26,610 nt of DNA, from assembly GCA_008080615.1 (NCBI GenBank), contig VIKJ01000015.1, forward strand, positions 1 to 26,610, in the 5' to 3' direction. This document shows positions 8,622-16,508 of this stretch, piece after piece. The notes beneath the pieces were generated by a model that searched no databases, was not told the origin of the DNA, and saw only the letters and a list, made by a program, of their open reading frames with translations. Both the position numbers and the translations under genes were made by a program. Positions within the stretch are counted from its first letter, which is position 1; each line of letters begins with the position of its first letter. Source of the DNA: Chitinophagaceae bacterium. Its GTDB lineage: Bacteria; Bacteroidota; Bacteroidia; Chitinophagales; Chitinophagaceae.

Positions 8622-9650
8622 ATGCCCCCCGTTGAACAAAAATCCCGAATTCCATCTCAGCCCCCTGTGATTCTTCCTGTTCCTGCAGGAGAAGAGCAAC
8701 CAATGTGGTCTGTGATGATTTCTGTTTACAATACCTACTCTTTTTTAGAAACTTGCATGCAATCTATATTAGAACAAGACAGGGGCTTGGATCAAATGCA
8801 AATTATGGTTATTGACGATGCTAGTACAGATGGAGATGTTGAAGCATTGGTTAAAAAAGTGGGAGGGGGTAGAATTGGATATTTTAGGCAGCCGGTTAAT
8901 GCGGGCAAATTGCGCAATTTTGAAACCTGTTTAAAGTTGGCAAAGGGAAAATATGTTCACATACTGTATGGAGATCATTATTTATTAAAAGATTTTTATA
9001 GAGAGATTGAAAGCTTATTCGAAGATTTTCCCAGAATTGGTGCTGCATTTACCGAGTTTGAATACATCAATGAGTTTGATAAGAAAATTTGGGATCATCC
9101 TCGCTTACAAGTTTTACGGGGTGTTCTAAAAAACTGGTTACTCACCATCTCTCAGCAACTGGTAGTTCAGCAGCCTGCCATGGTAATTAAACGCAGTACC
9201 TACGAAAAATTAGGTGGATATTATGGGGTTGAATATGGAGAATTTTGGGAAATCTGTGCCCGAATTGCTGCACATTATGAAGTAGCTTATTGCCCAAGGG
9301 CATTGGCTAAATACAGGGTGCATGGTGAAACAATTTCCCTAAGTGTTGCACAGTCTAAAATGAACGCAAAAGACATTGCTAAAACAATCGGGATGATCAG
9401 GGCTTATTTACCCTTGGAAATACGCGATTATGTAAGCAAGAAATCAACCAAATATTTTGCGCAATATTATTCAAGACTTTCGCATAAAGTGTATCACGAG
9501 TTTAATAAACCAGCAGCGGCAATGGTAATGGCTTGGGAATCTTTGTGGATGGATATCAATTGGGTTACCATCAAATATTCCTTTTTATTATTTCTTAAAG
9601 TACTAATAGGCTATAGGCATATCCGCAATTTTATTGAAAAAATTTCTTAG
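8622..9650 (+). CDS. Family 2 glycosyltransferase
   Basis: This is a 342-residue protein. The GT-A fold begins at WSVMISVYN (residues 29-37), followed by the nucleotide-sugar motif VIDDASTD (63-70) and NAGKLRNF. The metal-binding DxD position reads YGDHY (116-120) rather than the common GDD. The first 28 residues are proline-rich and extend past the fold; a start at M28 is possible, but ATG 8622 is the first in frame. The C-terminus (about 305-342) is hydrophobic then basic and may touch the membrane. It is probably involved in surface polysaccharide or glycan building, but the sugar and acceptor are unknown and no polysaccharide cluster surrounds it. Its TAG overlaps the stop of the convergent OsmC gene by 4 bases. 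Confidence 0.85.
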   Translation: MPPVEQKSRIPSQPPVILPVPAGEEQPMWSVMISVYNTYSFLETCMQSILEQDRGLDQMQIMVIDDASTDGDVEALVKKVGGGRIGYFRQPVNAGKLRNFETCLKLAKGKYVHILYGDHYLLKDFYREIESLFEDFPRIGAAFTEFEYINEFDKKIWDHPRLQVLRGVLKNWLLTISQQLVVQQPAMVIKRSTYEKLGGYYGVEYGEFWEICARIAAHYEVAYCPRALAKYRVHGETISLSVAQSKMNAKDIAKTIGMIRAYLPLEIRDYVSKKSTKYFAQYYSRLSHKVYHEFNKPAAAMVMAWESLWMDINWVTIKYSFLLFLKVLIGYRHIRNFIEKIS

Positions 9651-10060
9651 TTAATTAATTTTGTAGAATAATTGATTGCACAATGCTTAGCAAGCATTGC
9701 AGAAATTCCGCAATATTTTTCCATTGATAAGTTAACAGCACGTATTAATTTATCTTCATCAGCTGGGCTAACATCGCAATGATATACAAGCTCAATTGAT
9801 TTAAATACTTTAGGATGCTCGTCTGTTTGTTCTGCCTCGGCAGTAATTTCTAGTTTAGTAAAAACCACTTTCATTTTAGCTAAAATATCTGCCACGTCCA
9901 TTCCACTACATCCACACAAAGAAGCCAATAACATTTTTTTAGGACTCATGCCTGTATCTAAACCACCACCTTCCTTGGTAGTGTCCATCTTTACTATATG
10001 ACCATTGTCTGAAATACTTTCGAAACTCAATGCTTCTTTCCAAGTAGTTGTTACTTTCAT
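9647..10060 (-). CDS. OsmC/Ohr family protein, probable thiol peroxidase
   Basis: This 137-residue cytoplasmic protein is of usual family length. The two reactive cysteines of the OsmC fold are present: one in the helix CGCSGMDVADIL (C51, with an additional C49) and one in EKYCGISAML (C117). Family members reduce organic hydroperoxides with these two thiols, although the YhfA-like branch it resembles is less well characterised. It lies 47 bases after the superoxide dismutase remnant on the same strand, so both may have been one oxidative-stress transcript with the permease gene upstream. It converges on the glycosyltransferase with a 4-base TTAG overlap. Confidence 0.85.
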   Translation of the reverse strand: MKVTTTWKEALSFESISDNGHIVKMDTTKEGGGLDTGMSPKKMLLASLCGCSGMDVADILAKMKVVFTKLEITAEAEQTDEHPKVFKSIELVYHCDVSPADEDKLIRAVNLSMEKYCGISAMLAKHCAINYSTKLIN

Positions 10061-10107
10061 TTTATAGAATTAATGGTTTTTAAAAAGGTAAAAATTAGCT
10101 ATACAAA

Positions 10108-10826
10108 TTAGCTATCTAAACGAGCACTTACAAAATCCCAGTTTACTACGTTCCACCAATTATTAATATAGTCGGGGCGCTTGTTTTGGTATTTTAAATA
10201 ATATGCATGCTCCCAAACATCCAAACACAATAAAGGGGTGCCTTTGATATCACTAACATCCATTAATGGGTTATCCTGATTGGGCGTTGAACCAATCATT
10301 AACTTTTTATCTGCATTGATTACTAGCCAAGCCCATCCACTTCCAAATCTATTTTTACCTGCATCGGTAAATTGTGATTTGAACACATCAAATGAACCAA
10401 ATGAACTATCAATGGCTGCGGCTAATTTTCCTGTTGGCTTAGTTGCAGTGCCACCCTTCATGCATTTCCAAAATAGTTCATGATTATAATGACCGCCGCC
10501 ATTGTTTCTCATCTTTGGTGAATATTTAGAAATATTGCGCAGTATATTTTCTAAAGAAGTATTATTGGTATCTACTTTTTCTGCAGTGCAAGCATCTACT
10601 AAATTTCAGCTGCATGTTTGGTATAATGTATTTCCATGGTCATGGCATCAATCACCGGCTCTAAGGCATTAAATCCATAAGGCAGGGGTTGTTGCACAAA
10701 ATCGGATAATGCATTATTGTTAGATGCAAAACTAAAAGAGGGTAAAACAGATAAGCCAATACCTGCTGCGATCCCTGCTTTTCCGGTTGTTTTAATAAAT
10801 GCTCTTCTGCTGTTTGGCTGTTTCAT
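10108..10826 (-). pseudogene. Fe/Mn superoxide dismutase with Tat signal, broken by a small out-of-frame deletion
   Basis: The N-terminal part (10826 to 10602) carries a twin-arginine export signal (SRRAFIK, then a Gly/Ala-rich hydrophobic stretch to about residue 34). The dismutase opening follows, with PLPYGFNALEP and the first metal ligand H67 in EIHYTKHAAE. The frame then hits TAG at 10599-10601. The rest is in another frame from about 10605: NLVDACTAEKVDTNNTSLEN, GGGHYNHELFW (second ligand), LDVWEHAYYLKY (Asp and His ligands) and the end NNWWNVVNWD. Family spacing (KHHQTYVTNL in E. coli SodB) shows that E-Y-x-K is reduced to two bases, a loss of about 10 bases that includes the active-site gateway tyrosine. 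Without the lesion the protein would be complete and exported. It starts 4 bases after the permease stop. Confidence 0.87.
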
Positions 10827-10830
10827 AGGA

Positions 10831-12258
10831 TTATTTTTTCTTTAAGTTAGTAAAAAATGTACGCACCTGTTTAAATGTTCGGTAGTAAAATTCCTGATTG
10901 AATAATTGAGAATCTCGCATAGCTTTAAAAGTAAGGAATGCCCCAATTGGTATTAAAATAAAAGTAGATAGCCACATACCCATGATGGCATTGGTTTGAC
11001 CAGATTTTACAAATTTTTCACCAAATGTGTTGAACAAGTGAAAAACTACAAAGAAGATGATGGCAAATACCATGGGTGTTCCCAATCCGCCTTTTCTAAT
11101 AATCGATCCTAGGGGAGCACCTATTAAAAATAACACCAAGCAGGCAACTGATAAAGTAAATTTTCTATGCCATTCAATTTCATGGTAGCGCAAGGATTCG
11201 TATTTTTCATTGTAATCCCTTGCCATCATTTCAATACTACCTTTTATAGTTGCCAACTGATTGGTTGCGGCATCCATGATATTTTGTTTAACACTATCTG
11301 GAAGTAATTTTGTTGGATTTACTTTAGGTAATGGGTTGATGATTTTTCCCTTCCATCCAGTATCGGCATATCTAGCAAAACGAACATAGGGAGTAATTTC
11401 TTTGGTAGATTTTTTTTGATAAAAAGTATCCACATGTTCTAATGAATCTATTGCCAAATTTAATTGCCTTATGCTAAGCATTTTAGGATCGTAGAATGCA
11501 CTGTCACCTGTTTTATTCATCTGAAAACTCTTTAGATCGAATACTTTTTTATATTCTCTAAAACTCATTCTGGTGAATTGTGTATTGGCAATTACGCGCT
11601 GGCCTTTTTCTTCGTAACGAACACCATTCTTTAAAATAAATTCTAAAAAACGCTTGTCTTTTGTAACACGCATTACACCGCTTTCAGCAATTAAAATATT
11701 GTCTTGTAATGAATAGCCTTTTTCAAAAATTACTACATCATGTATGATGCTATCGTTTTTTTCTTTTTTGCCTAGTTTAATTACATAGCCCTCAATCTTA
11801 TCATAAAAAATGCCTTCTTTGATATCAATTGAAGGCTTTGAAACAATGATATCGTATTTTAAAGCAGAGAGTTTAAGTTGCGTTACTGGTATAATATTAT
11901 TGGCAAATAAAAATGCTAGGCCACAAATAAAGAAAGTGATTACTAACAATGGGCGCATAAAACGCAGCAAAGGAATACCTGCAGCTTTAATGGCTACTAG
12001 TTCAAAACTTTCTCCTAAATTCCCAAATGTCATGATAGAAGAAAATAACAAGGCCAGGGGTAATGCTGTTGGTACCCAAAAAAGGGTAACCAGGCCCACC
12101 AATTTCAAAACAGTAATTAAATCTAGTCCTTTACCTACCAAATCATCTATATACAACCAAAAGAATTGCATGGTGAGTACAAAGATCGAAATGATGAACG
12201 CAGCAATAAAAGGACCCACAAATGCGCGAATAATGAGTATGTCTAGCTTTTTTATCAC
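10831..12258 (-). CDS. LptF/LptG family LPS-export permease (YjgP/YjgQ)
   Basis: This 475-residue inner-membrane protein would be a transmembrane half of the ABC machine that lifts lipopolysaccharide from the inner membrane. Hydrophobic segments lie near residues 12-35, 55-75 and 100-122, and three more lie near the C-terminus, flanking a large periplasmic beta-jellyroll region. The family stretch GESFELVAIKAAGIPLLRFMRP is present after the second segment. It is longer than the E. coli proteins (about 360), as is usual in Bacteroidota. The start is GTG at 12258, directly preceded in frame by TAA, so no longer start is possible. F versus G cannot be assigned. It is divergent from the 205-residue gene with only 23 bases between them. 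Confidence 0.9.
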   Translation of the reverse strand: MIKKLDILIIRAFVGPFIAAFIISIFVLTMQFFWLYIDDLVGKGLDLITVLKLVGLVTLFWVPTALPLALLFSSIMTFGNLGESFELVAIKAAGIPLLRFMRPLLVITFFICGLAFLFANNIIPVTQLKLSALKYDIIVSKPSIDIKEGIFYDKIEGYVIKLGKKEKNDSIIHDVVIFEKGYSLQDNILIAESGVMRVTKDKRFLEFILKNGVRYEEKGQRVIANTQFTRMSFREYKKVFDLKSFQMNKTGDSAFYDPKMLSIRQLNLAIDSLEHVDTFYQKKSTKEITPYVRFARYADTGWKGKIINPLPKVNPTKLLPDSVKQNIMDAATNQLATIKGSIEMMARDYNEKYESLRYHEIEWHRKFTLSVACLVLFLIGAPLGSIIRKGGLGTPMVFAIIFFVVFHLFNTFGEKFVKSGQTNAIMGMWLSTFILIPIGAFLTFKAMRDSQLFNQEFYYRTFKQVRTFFTNLKKK

Positions 12259-12281
12259 TTACCTGTCTTAATATTGTTGTT

Positions 12282-12899
12282 ATGAGTGCAGCAAAAGTAA
12301 CACTTTCACCAAAGGAACTGGAATTGGTGAACAATGCCGACTGGATTTTAACAAAGAATGGGATTATTCAGAAAGTAGCCGATCTTTTTGGAGAGGTAAG
12401 TAATACCTATCGGGCAGATTTGGCCAAATACACCGAATTGGTTCATTCTCCTGCCTTTCAACTAGCTCCCAAATTGTCTAAGGGCGAACAATACCAGTCT
12501 CTGCCTTATATAATGCTCGATTATCCACGCTATTTTACCGAGCCCGATATTTTTGCCATACGCAGCTTTTTTTGGTGGGGAAACCATTGCAGTATTCATT
12601 TGATACTGAGGGGTAAGTTTCTACTGCAGTATGGCCCTTCTATTGATCATTATTTTCAATTGTTTGGGAAGTATGCAGATGAAACCCGTAACTGGCATAT
12701 TGGAACAGGTGCTGATTTATGGCAACACCATTTTGAAAGAAATAATTATATACCAATAGAAGACTGGAATGGTAGCTCAGTTACTCAACTGCCTTTTTTA
12801 AAGTTGGCAAAAAAAATCCCACTGGAAGAGTGGGATGATATAGATCAATTTCTGATCAAACATTTTAACCGAATACTATCTATGCTTACAGAATATTAG
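12282..12899 (+). CDS. Conserved-looking protein of unknown function
   Basis: I do not recognise this 205-residue protein. It has no signal peptide and no long membrane segment, so it is probably cytoplasmic. It is rich in aromatic residues: SFFWWGNHCSIHLIL near residues 95-109, YGPSIDHYFQLFGKY, and WHIGTGADLWQHHFERNNY. The scattered His, Asp and Trp residues could suit a ligand or metal site, but no known motif is met. Codon use is like that of the neighbours, so it is unlikely to be foreign or spurious. It starts 23 bases from the divergent permease gene, so promoter elements must lie in the permease coding region or be very compact. Its stop overlaps the convergent START-like gene by 4 bases. 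Confidence 0.7.
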   Translation: MSAAKVTLSPKELELVNNADWILTKNGIIQKVADLFGEVSNTYRADLAKYTELVHSPAFQLAPKLSKGEQYQSLPYIMLDYPRYFTEPDIFAIRSFFWWGNHCSIHLILRGKFLLQYGPSIDHYFQLFGKYADETRNWHIGTGADLWQHHFERNNYIPIEDWNGSSVTQLPFLKLAKKIPLEEWDDIDQFLIKHFNRILSMLTEY

Positions 12900-13279
12900 G
12901 CACCTAAACGATGAAACAATTCTTTCAACTGGTAGCCCCATAATTGAGTCTGGTCTTTTATTTCGTTCTTTTCTGCAAAGTCTTTAATCACCAATATGGT
13001 TTGATTAGAGATCTCTGTTTTTTCTATTCTGAACTCGAAATACTCGTTTTTTTCACTGTGCATCCAATGGTATCGGATGAATTTATTTTCTTCTTTGTCT
13101 ACAATTTCGGCTTTGTCTGGTACACCGCCTCCCCAAGAGAAACTATATACATTTTCCCACTCATCTACTTTATCGGCAAACCACTCCTGTAATCCAGCAG
13201 GTGTTGCCAAAAAATCATATAAAATAACGGGAGAACATCTAACCGGAAATTCTAACGTAAATAACTGCTTCTTGCTCAT
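12896..13279 (-). CDS. START-like (SRPBCC fold) domain protein
   Basis: This is a 127-residue protein from the ATG at 13279 (MSKKQLFTLEF). An in-frame ATG at 13297 would add six residues, but the predicted promoter just upstream leaves it almost no leader, so 13279 is preferred. The sequence follows the helix-grip pattern of the SRPBCC/AHSA1-type fold: PVRCSPVILYDFLATPAGLQ and EWFADKVD, then strands including YSFSWGGG and FIRYHWMH, and a long C-terminal helix (QLWGYQLKELFHRL). Such folds bind hydrophobic ligands or partner proteins; the role of the short Bacteroidota form is not known. It converges on the unknown gene (TTAG overlap) and is divergent from rpoD. Confidence 0.8.
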   Translation of the reverse strand: MSKKQLFTLEFPVRCSPVILYDFLATPAGLQEWFADKVDEWENVYSFSWGGGVPDKAEIVDKEENKFIRYHWMHSEKNEYFEFRIEKTEISNQTILVIKDFAEKNEIKDQTQLWGYQLKELFHRLGA

Positions 13280-13310
13280 TAATATCTCTTTAACCATCTA
13301 TGGTAGCGTG

Positions 13311-13341
13311 CAATAATATTAAATAATACCTATCCTTCAAA
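13311..13341 (-). promoter_or_regulatory. Predicted Bacteroidota promoter for the START-like gene
   Basis: On the minus strand, TTTG (plus 13338-13341) is followed after exactly 19 bases by TATTATTG (plus 13311-13318). This matches the -33 element fully and the -7 consensus TAnnTTTG at 7 of 8 positions. The transcription start would fall near 13304, about 25 bases before the ATG at 13279. Confidence 0.5.
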
Positions 13342-13439
13342 TGTTTTTTTGTAAATCGGCAAATTTTAAGGATATACTGGCTTTTTAAATGGCTGTGAAA
13401 CTTAGTACTGTACTGCAAATCAGCCAATTAGATGATTTT

Positions 13440-13470
13440 TTTGAAACTGATTTAAAATGGTTTAAATTTA
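13440..13470 (+). promoter_or_regulatory. Predicted Bacteroidota promoter for rpoD
   Basis: TTTG at 13440-13443 is followed after exactly 19 bases by TAAATTTA (13463-13470), which matches TAnnTTTG at 7 of 8 positions. The start of transcription would be near 13477, 29-35 bases before the chosen start codons. It lies inside the longer open frame that begins at 13389, which argues that the extra N-terminal residues of that frame are not made. Confidence 0.5.
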
Positions 13471-13505
13471 TCTTCCCCCACAACTTAACTTTTAAACTGC
13501 TTATT

Positions 13506-14378
13506 ATGAGTATGCGCCAGCTGAAAATAACCAAGTCGATCACTGCCCGTGAATCACAGAGTTTAGAAAAGTATTTACAAGAAATTGGGAAAGTTGATCT
13601 CATTAAACCCGAAGAAGAAGTTCAATTGGCTTTAAAAATTCGCTTGGGCGATCAAGTGGCTTTAGAACGATTGGTTAAATCGAATCTTCGGTTTGTTGTT
13701 TCGGTTGCCAAACAATACCAAAATCAGGGGTTAACCTTATCCGATTTAATCAACGAAGGCAATTTAGGTTTAATAAAAGCAGCCCTACGTTTTGATGAAA
13801 CCAGGGGCTTTAAATTTATCTCTTATGCTGTTTGGTGGATTAGGCAAAGCATATTGCAATCATTGGCAGAACAAAGCCGTATAGTGCGTTTACCATTAAA
13901 TAAAGTGGGGCTTACCAATCGCATCAGCAAAGCTTTTCAGCAATTAGAACAAGAATTTGAACGTGAGCCTACTGCACAGGAACTAGCAGATATATTAGAA
14001 TTACCGGTAGAAGAAGTGAGTGCTACGATGAGTGCAGGTATTAGGCATTTAAGCATGGATACGCCGTTGGCGGATGGGGAGGGTAGTACCATTATGGACT
14101 TAATGGAAAATACCAATGCAGCACGAACAGATGAAAAATTGGAACACCACGAATCATTGCATTTAGAAATTGAACGTAGTTTAAAAACCTTAACAGATCG
14201 TCAAAAAACCGTGCTTTGCTATTTTTTTGGCATTGGCGTAGACCATGCATTGAGTTTAGAAGATATTGGGGAGCGATTTAATCTAACCCGGGAAAGGGTA
14301 AGGCAAATAAAAGACAAAGCCATCACCAAGCTGCGAAGCACCAAGCGTAGCAAGTATCTGAGATTTTATTTGGGCTAA
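13506..14378 (+). CDS. rpoD: Primary sigma factor RpoD/SigA, Bacteroidota type
   Basis: This is the housekeeping RNA polymerase sigma-70 subunit that recognises promoters. It has 290 residues from ATG 13506; ATG 13512 (MRQLKITKSIT) would give 288 and is the usual family opening. Starts further upstream (13389) are open but unlike the family. Region 1.2 is at about 1-45 (SLEKYLQEIGK). Region 2 follows (LVKSNLRFVVSVAKQYQNQG, DLINEGNLGLIKA, and the melting motif FKFISYAVWWIRQSI), then region 3, and region 4 with the helix-turn-helix SLEDIGERFNLTRERVRQIK. Region 1.1 is absent, as in other Bacteroidota. The protein is complete, and the promoters described here are of the kind this sigma recognises. 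It is transcribed alone or read through into ffh. Confidence 0.95.
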   Translation: MSMRQLKITKSITARESQSLEKYLQEIGKVDLIKPEEEVQLALKIRLGDQVALERLVKSNLRFVVSVAKQYQNQGLTLSDLINEGNLGLIKAALRFDETRGFKFISYAVWWIRQSILQSLAEQSRIVRLPLNKVGLTNRISKAFQQLEQEFEREPTAQELADILELPVEEVSATMSAGIRHLSMDTPLADGEGSTIMDLMENTNAARTDEKLEHHESLHLEIERSLKTLTDRQKTVLCYFFGIGVDHALSLEDIGERFNLTRERVRQIKDKAITKLRSTKRSKYLRFYLG

Positions 14379-14409
14379 ATTGGCCAACATTTTTACAGTT
14401 AATGAAAGC

Positions 14410-14444
14410 ATACTGGGATGTTTTTGTTCAACCCAGTATATTTG
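14410..14444 (+). promoter_or_regulatory. Inverted repeat and -7-like element upstream of ffh
   Basis: ATACTGGG (14410-14417) and CCCAGTAT (14432-14439) form an 8-base perfect inverted repeat with a 14-base spacer. The right arm overlaps TATATTTG (14437-14444), a full match to the Bacteroidota -7 element, 31 bases before the ffh ATG. No TTTG lies at the right distance upstream. It could be an operator, an rpoD end hairpin (no T-run), or chance. Confidence 0.35.
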
Positions 14445-14474
14445 CAGCTCTTTCACAAATGGGAGGGTTAATTT

Positions 14475-15797
14475 ATGTTTCAGAATTTATCGGAAAAATT
14501 AGAGTCGGCATTCAAGAATCTCAAAGGAAATGCGCGCATCAATGATTTGAACATTGCCAATACCGTAAAAGATATACGTAGGGCTTTGTTAGATGCGGAT
14601 GTGAATTTTAAGATTGCAAAAGAGTTTACAGAAAAAGTAAGAGATAAAGCAGTAGGAGAAAAAGTAATCAATGCCATCAGTCCTGGTCAATTAATGGTAA
14701 AAATTGTGCAGGATGAATTAACCGAATTGATGGGCGGAAAAGAAGCTGCTTTTTCAATTGAAGGAAATCCTGCCATCATATTAATTGCTGGATTACAAGG
14801 AAGTGGTAAAACCACTTTTACAGGCAAGTTGGCCAATTATTTAAAAACAAAGAAGGGAAAGTCTCCATTGGTTGTTGCTGCTGATATTTATCGTCCTGCA
14901 GCAATTGATCAGTTAACAGTTTTGGCAGAACAAATAGGGGTAAGCATTTATAGCGAGCGAGACAATAAAGACGCTGTTTCCATTGCATTAAACGCCATTA
15001 AAGAAGCCAAAGCAACCAATAAAAATGTTATCATCATAGATACGGCAGGTCGTTTGGCCATCGATGAAGTGATGATGACTGAAGTGGCCAATATTAAAGC
15101 AGCAGTAAATCCATCAGAGATATTGTTTGTGGTAGATTCCATGACTGGTCAAGATGCCGTGAATACGGCAAAAGCATTTAATGATCGCTTAGATTTTTCG
15201 GGTGTAGTATTAACCAAATTGGATGGTGATACAAGAGGTGGTGCGGCGCTTTCCATTAAGTATACTGTAGATAAGCCTATTAAGTTTGTAAGCAGCGGAG
15301 AAAAAATGGATACCCTAGATGTATTCTACCCCGAGCGGATGGCGCAGCGAATTTTAGGCATGGGTGATATAACCAGTTTGGTAGAAAAAGCACAAGCCCA
15401 ATACGATGAAGTAGAAGCTAAAAAGCTAGAGAAAAAAATTCGTAAAAACCAGTTCGATTTTCAGGATTTTATGGATCAGTTGCAACAGATTAAAAAAATG
15501 GGTAATCTGAAAGACTTGATGGGAATGATTCCTGGTGTAGGAAAAGCAGTAAAAGATATTGATATAAAGGATGACGCGTTTAAAGGAATTGAAGCCATGA
15601 TTAGCTCAATGACTCCATTTGAAAGAGCCAATCCCGACTCCTTAACGCCAAGCAGAAGGTTGAGAATTGCCAAGGGCAGCGGAAAGGACCTGCAAGAAGT
15701 GAACGCATTCATGAAGCAGTTTGAGCAAATGAAGCAAATGATGAAAATGATGAATAATATGCCAATGGGAGGAAAATTGCCTGGAATGCGTCGCTAA
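14475..15797 (+). CDS. ffh: Signal recognition particle protein Ffh
   Basis: This GTPase binds 4.5S RNA and signal sequences of nascent membrane proteins and delivers ribosomes to FtsY. Its 440 residues are full length. The N domain is at 1-90. The G domain has the P-loop GLQGSGKTT at 106-114, then AADIYRPAAIDQL, the switch IIIDTAGR, TGQDAVNTA, TKLDGDTRGGAALS, and the closing loop FVSSGEKMD. The M domain starts near 300 and includes MTPFERANPDSLTPSRRLRIAKGSG and a Met-rich end with repeated KQMMKMM, the signal-peptide groove. Start ATG 14475 matches the family. It stands 96 bases after rpoD. No lesion was seen. Confidence 0.96.
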   Translation: MFQNLSEKLESAFKNLKGNARINDLNIANTVKDIRRALLDADVNFKIAKEFTEKVRDKAVGEKVINAISPGQLMVKIVQDELTELMGGKEAAFSIEGNPAIILIAGLQGSGKTTFTGKLANYLKTKKGKSPLVVAADIYRPAAIDQLTVLAEQIGVSIYSERDNKDAVSIALNAIKEAKATNKNVIIIDTAGRLAIDEVMMTEVANIKAAVNPSEILFVVDSMTGQDAVNTAKAFNDRLDFSGVVLTKLDGDTRGGAALSIKYTVDKPIKFVSSGEKMDTLDVFYPERMAQRILGMGDITSLVEKAQAQYDEVEAKKLEKKIRKNQFDFQDFMDQLQQIKKMGNLKDLMGMIPGVGKAVKDIDIKDDAFKGIEAMISSMTPFERANPDSLTPSRRLRIAKGSGKDLQEVNAFMKQFEQMKQMMKMMNNMPMGGKLPGMRR

Positions 15798-15822
15798 AAG
15801 CGCTTTTAATATACCGTTAACG
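15795..15822 (+). repeat. Two short palindromes at the end of ffh
   Basis: TAAAAGCGCTTTTA (15795-15808) is a perfect palindrome overlapping the ffh stop codon, and CGTTAACG (15815-15822) is a second one, followed by TTCTTTTTGG. Together they may act as a weak terminator for ffh. There is no real loop and the stems are short, so this is uncertain. Confidence 0.3.
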
Positions 15823-15841
15823 TTCTTTTTGGTTATAAGCC

Positions 15842-15872
15842 TTGGAAGTTATGGGGGAAACTATTACTTTCG
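15842..15872 (+). promoter_or_regulatory. Possible promoter for rpsP
   Basis: TTGG (15842-15845, 3 of 4 to TTTG) is followed after 19 bases by TACTTTCG (15865-15872, 7 of 8 to TAnnTTTG). The leader to the rpsP ATG at 15927 would be about 48 bases. The upstream half is weak. Confidence 0.38.
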
Positions 15873-15926
15873 CGCTTCTGGTTTCTACCAGATTAATTAA
15901 TTATTCACGCCTTTAAATTTCTATTT

Positions 15927-16412
15927 ATGGCAGTAAAAATGAGACTCCAGCGTCACGGGAGTAAAAAAAGACCGTTCTACTTTATCGTAGTAGCCGACGG
16001 ACGTGCACCAAGAGATGGTAAGTTTATTCAAAAATTGGGTACTTACAATCCATTAACAGTTCCTGCAACCATTCAATTAGATCGTCAGAAAGCATTGGAT
16101 TGGTTAAACAAGGGAGCTCAACCTACTGATACAGTTAGGAGAATTCTTTCTTTCAAAGGCGTATTGTACCTGAAGCACCTTTTACGTGGTGTTAAGTTAG
16201 GTTTGTTTGATGATGCTGCTGCTATGACTAAGTTTCAGGAATGGCACAATGATCATGAAGCCAATATCAACCGTAGAAACGAAGAACATAAAAGCAAGCA
16301 ACGCGCTAAAAAAGTGTATGTGCCTGTTGTTAAAAAAGTAGAAGTTAAAGAAGAAGTAGTTGTAGAAGCTGCTCCTGAAGCACCAGCTGCTGAAGGTACA
16401 ACTGAAGCATAA
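15927..16412 (+). CDS. rpsP: 30S ribosomal protein S16 with C-terminal extension
   Basis: This small-subunit protein binds 16S rRNA early in assembly. The core, about residues 1-85, is clear: MRLQRHGSKKRPFYFIVVAD, APRDGKFIQKLGTYNP, then the ALDWLNKGAQPTDTVRRIL stretch. The protein continues to 161 residues, about twice the E. coli length. The extra part holds a charged helix (about 100-125) and a low-complexity Val/Glu/Lys/Ala tail ending in EGTTEA. Extended S16 is usual in Bacteroidota, and the tail's role is unknown. A strong terminator 19 bases after the stop separates it from rimM, although these two genes are often one transcript elsewhere. Confidence 0.95.
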   Translation: MAVKMRLQRHGSKKRPFYFIVVADGRAPRDGKFIQKLGTYNPLTVPATIQLDRQKALDWLNKGAQPTDTVRRILSFKGVLYLKHLLRGVKLGLFDDAAAMTKFQEWHNDHEANINRRNEEHKSKQRAKKVYVPVVKKVEVKEEVVVEAAPEAPAAEGTTEA

Positions 16413-16430
16413 ACTGCTTATTGGATATTG

Positions 16431-16466
16431 AAAGGACTCGGAAATGCTCCGAGTCCTTTTTATTTG
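16431..16466 (+). terminator. Rho-independent terminator after rpsP
   Basis: A 12-base perfect stem pairs 16431-16442 (AAAGGACTCGGA) with 16448-16459, with a 5-base loop (AATGC). It is followed by TTTATTTG. It would end most rpsP transcripts before rimM. Confidence 0.88.
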
Positions 16467-16508
16467 TACTAGCCCCATCAAAGGGCAAGGTTTATTAACT
16501 TGCATGCA

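Noticed and set aside
11810..12271. 153-residue plus-strand open frame inside the permease gene
   Set aside because: It is a shadow of the LptF/LptG-type gene; its translation is Lys/Asn/Thr-rich without any fold pattern.
13389..13505. Longer sigma factor starting at 13389
   Set aside because: The extra 39 residues do not resemble the family, and a good promoter match (13440-13470) lies inside them.
16197..16505. 102-residue minus-strand open frame over the rpsP end
   Set aside because: Phe/Ser-rich shadow of the charged S16 tail, crossing the terminator.
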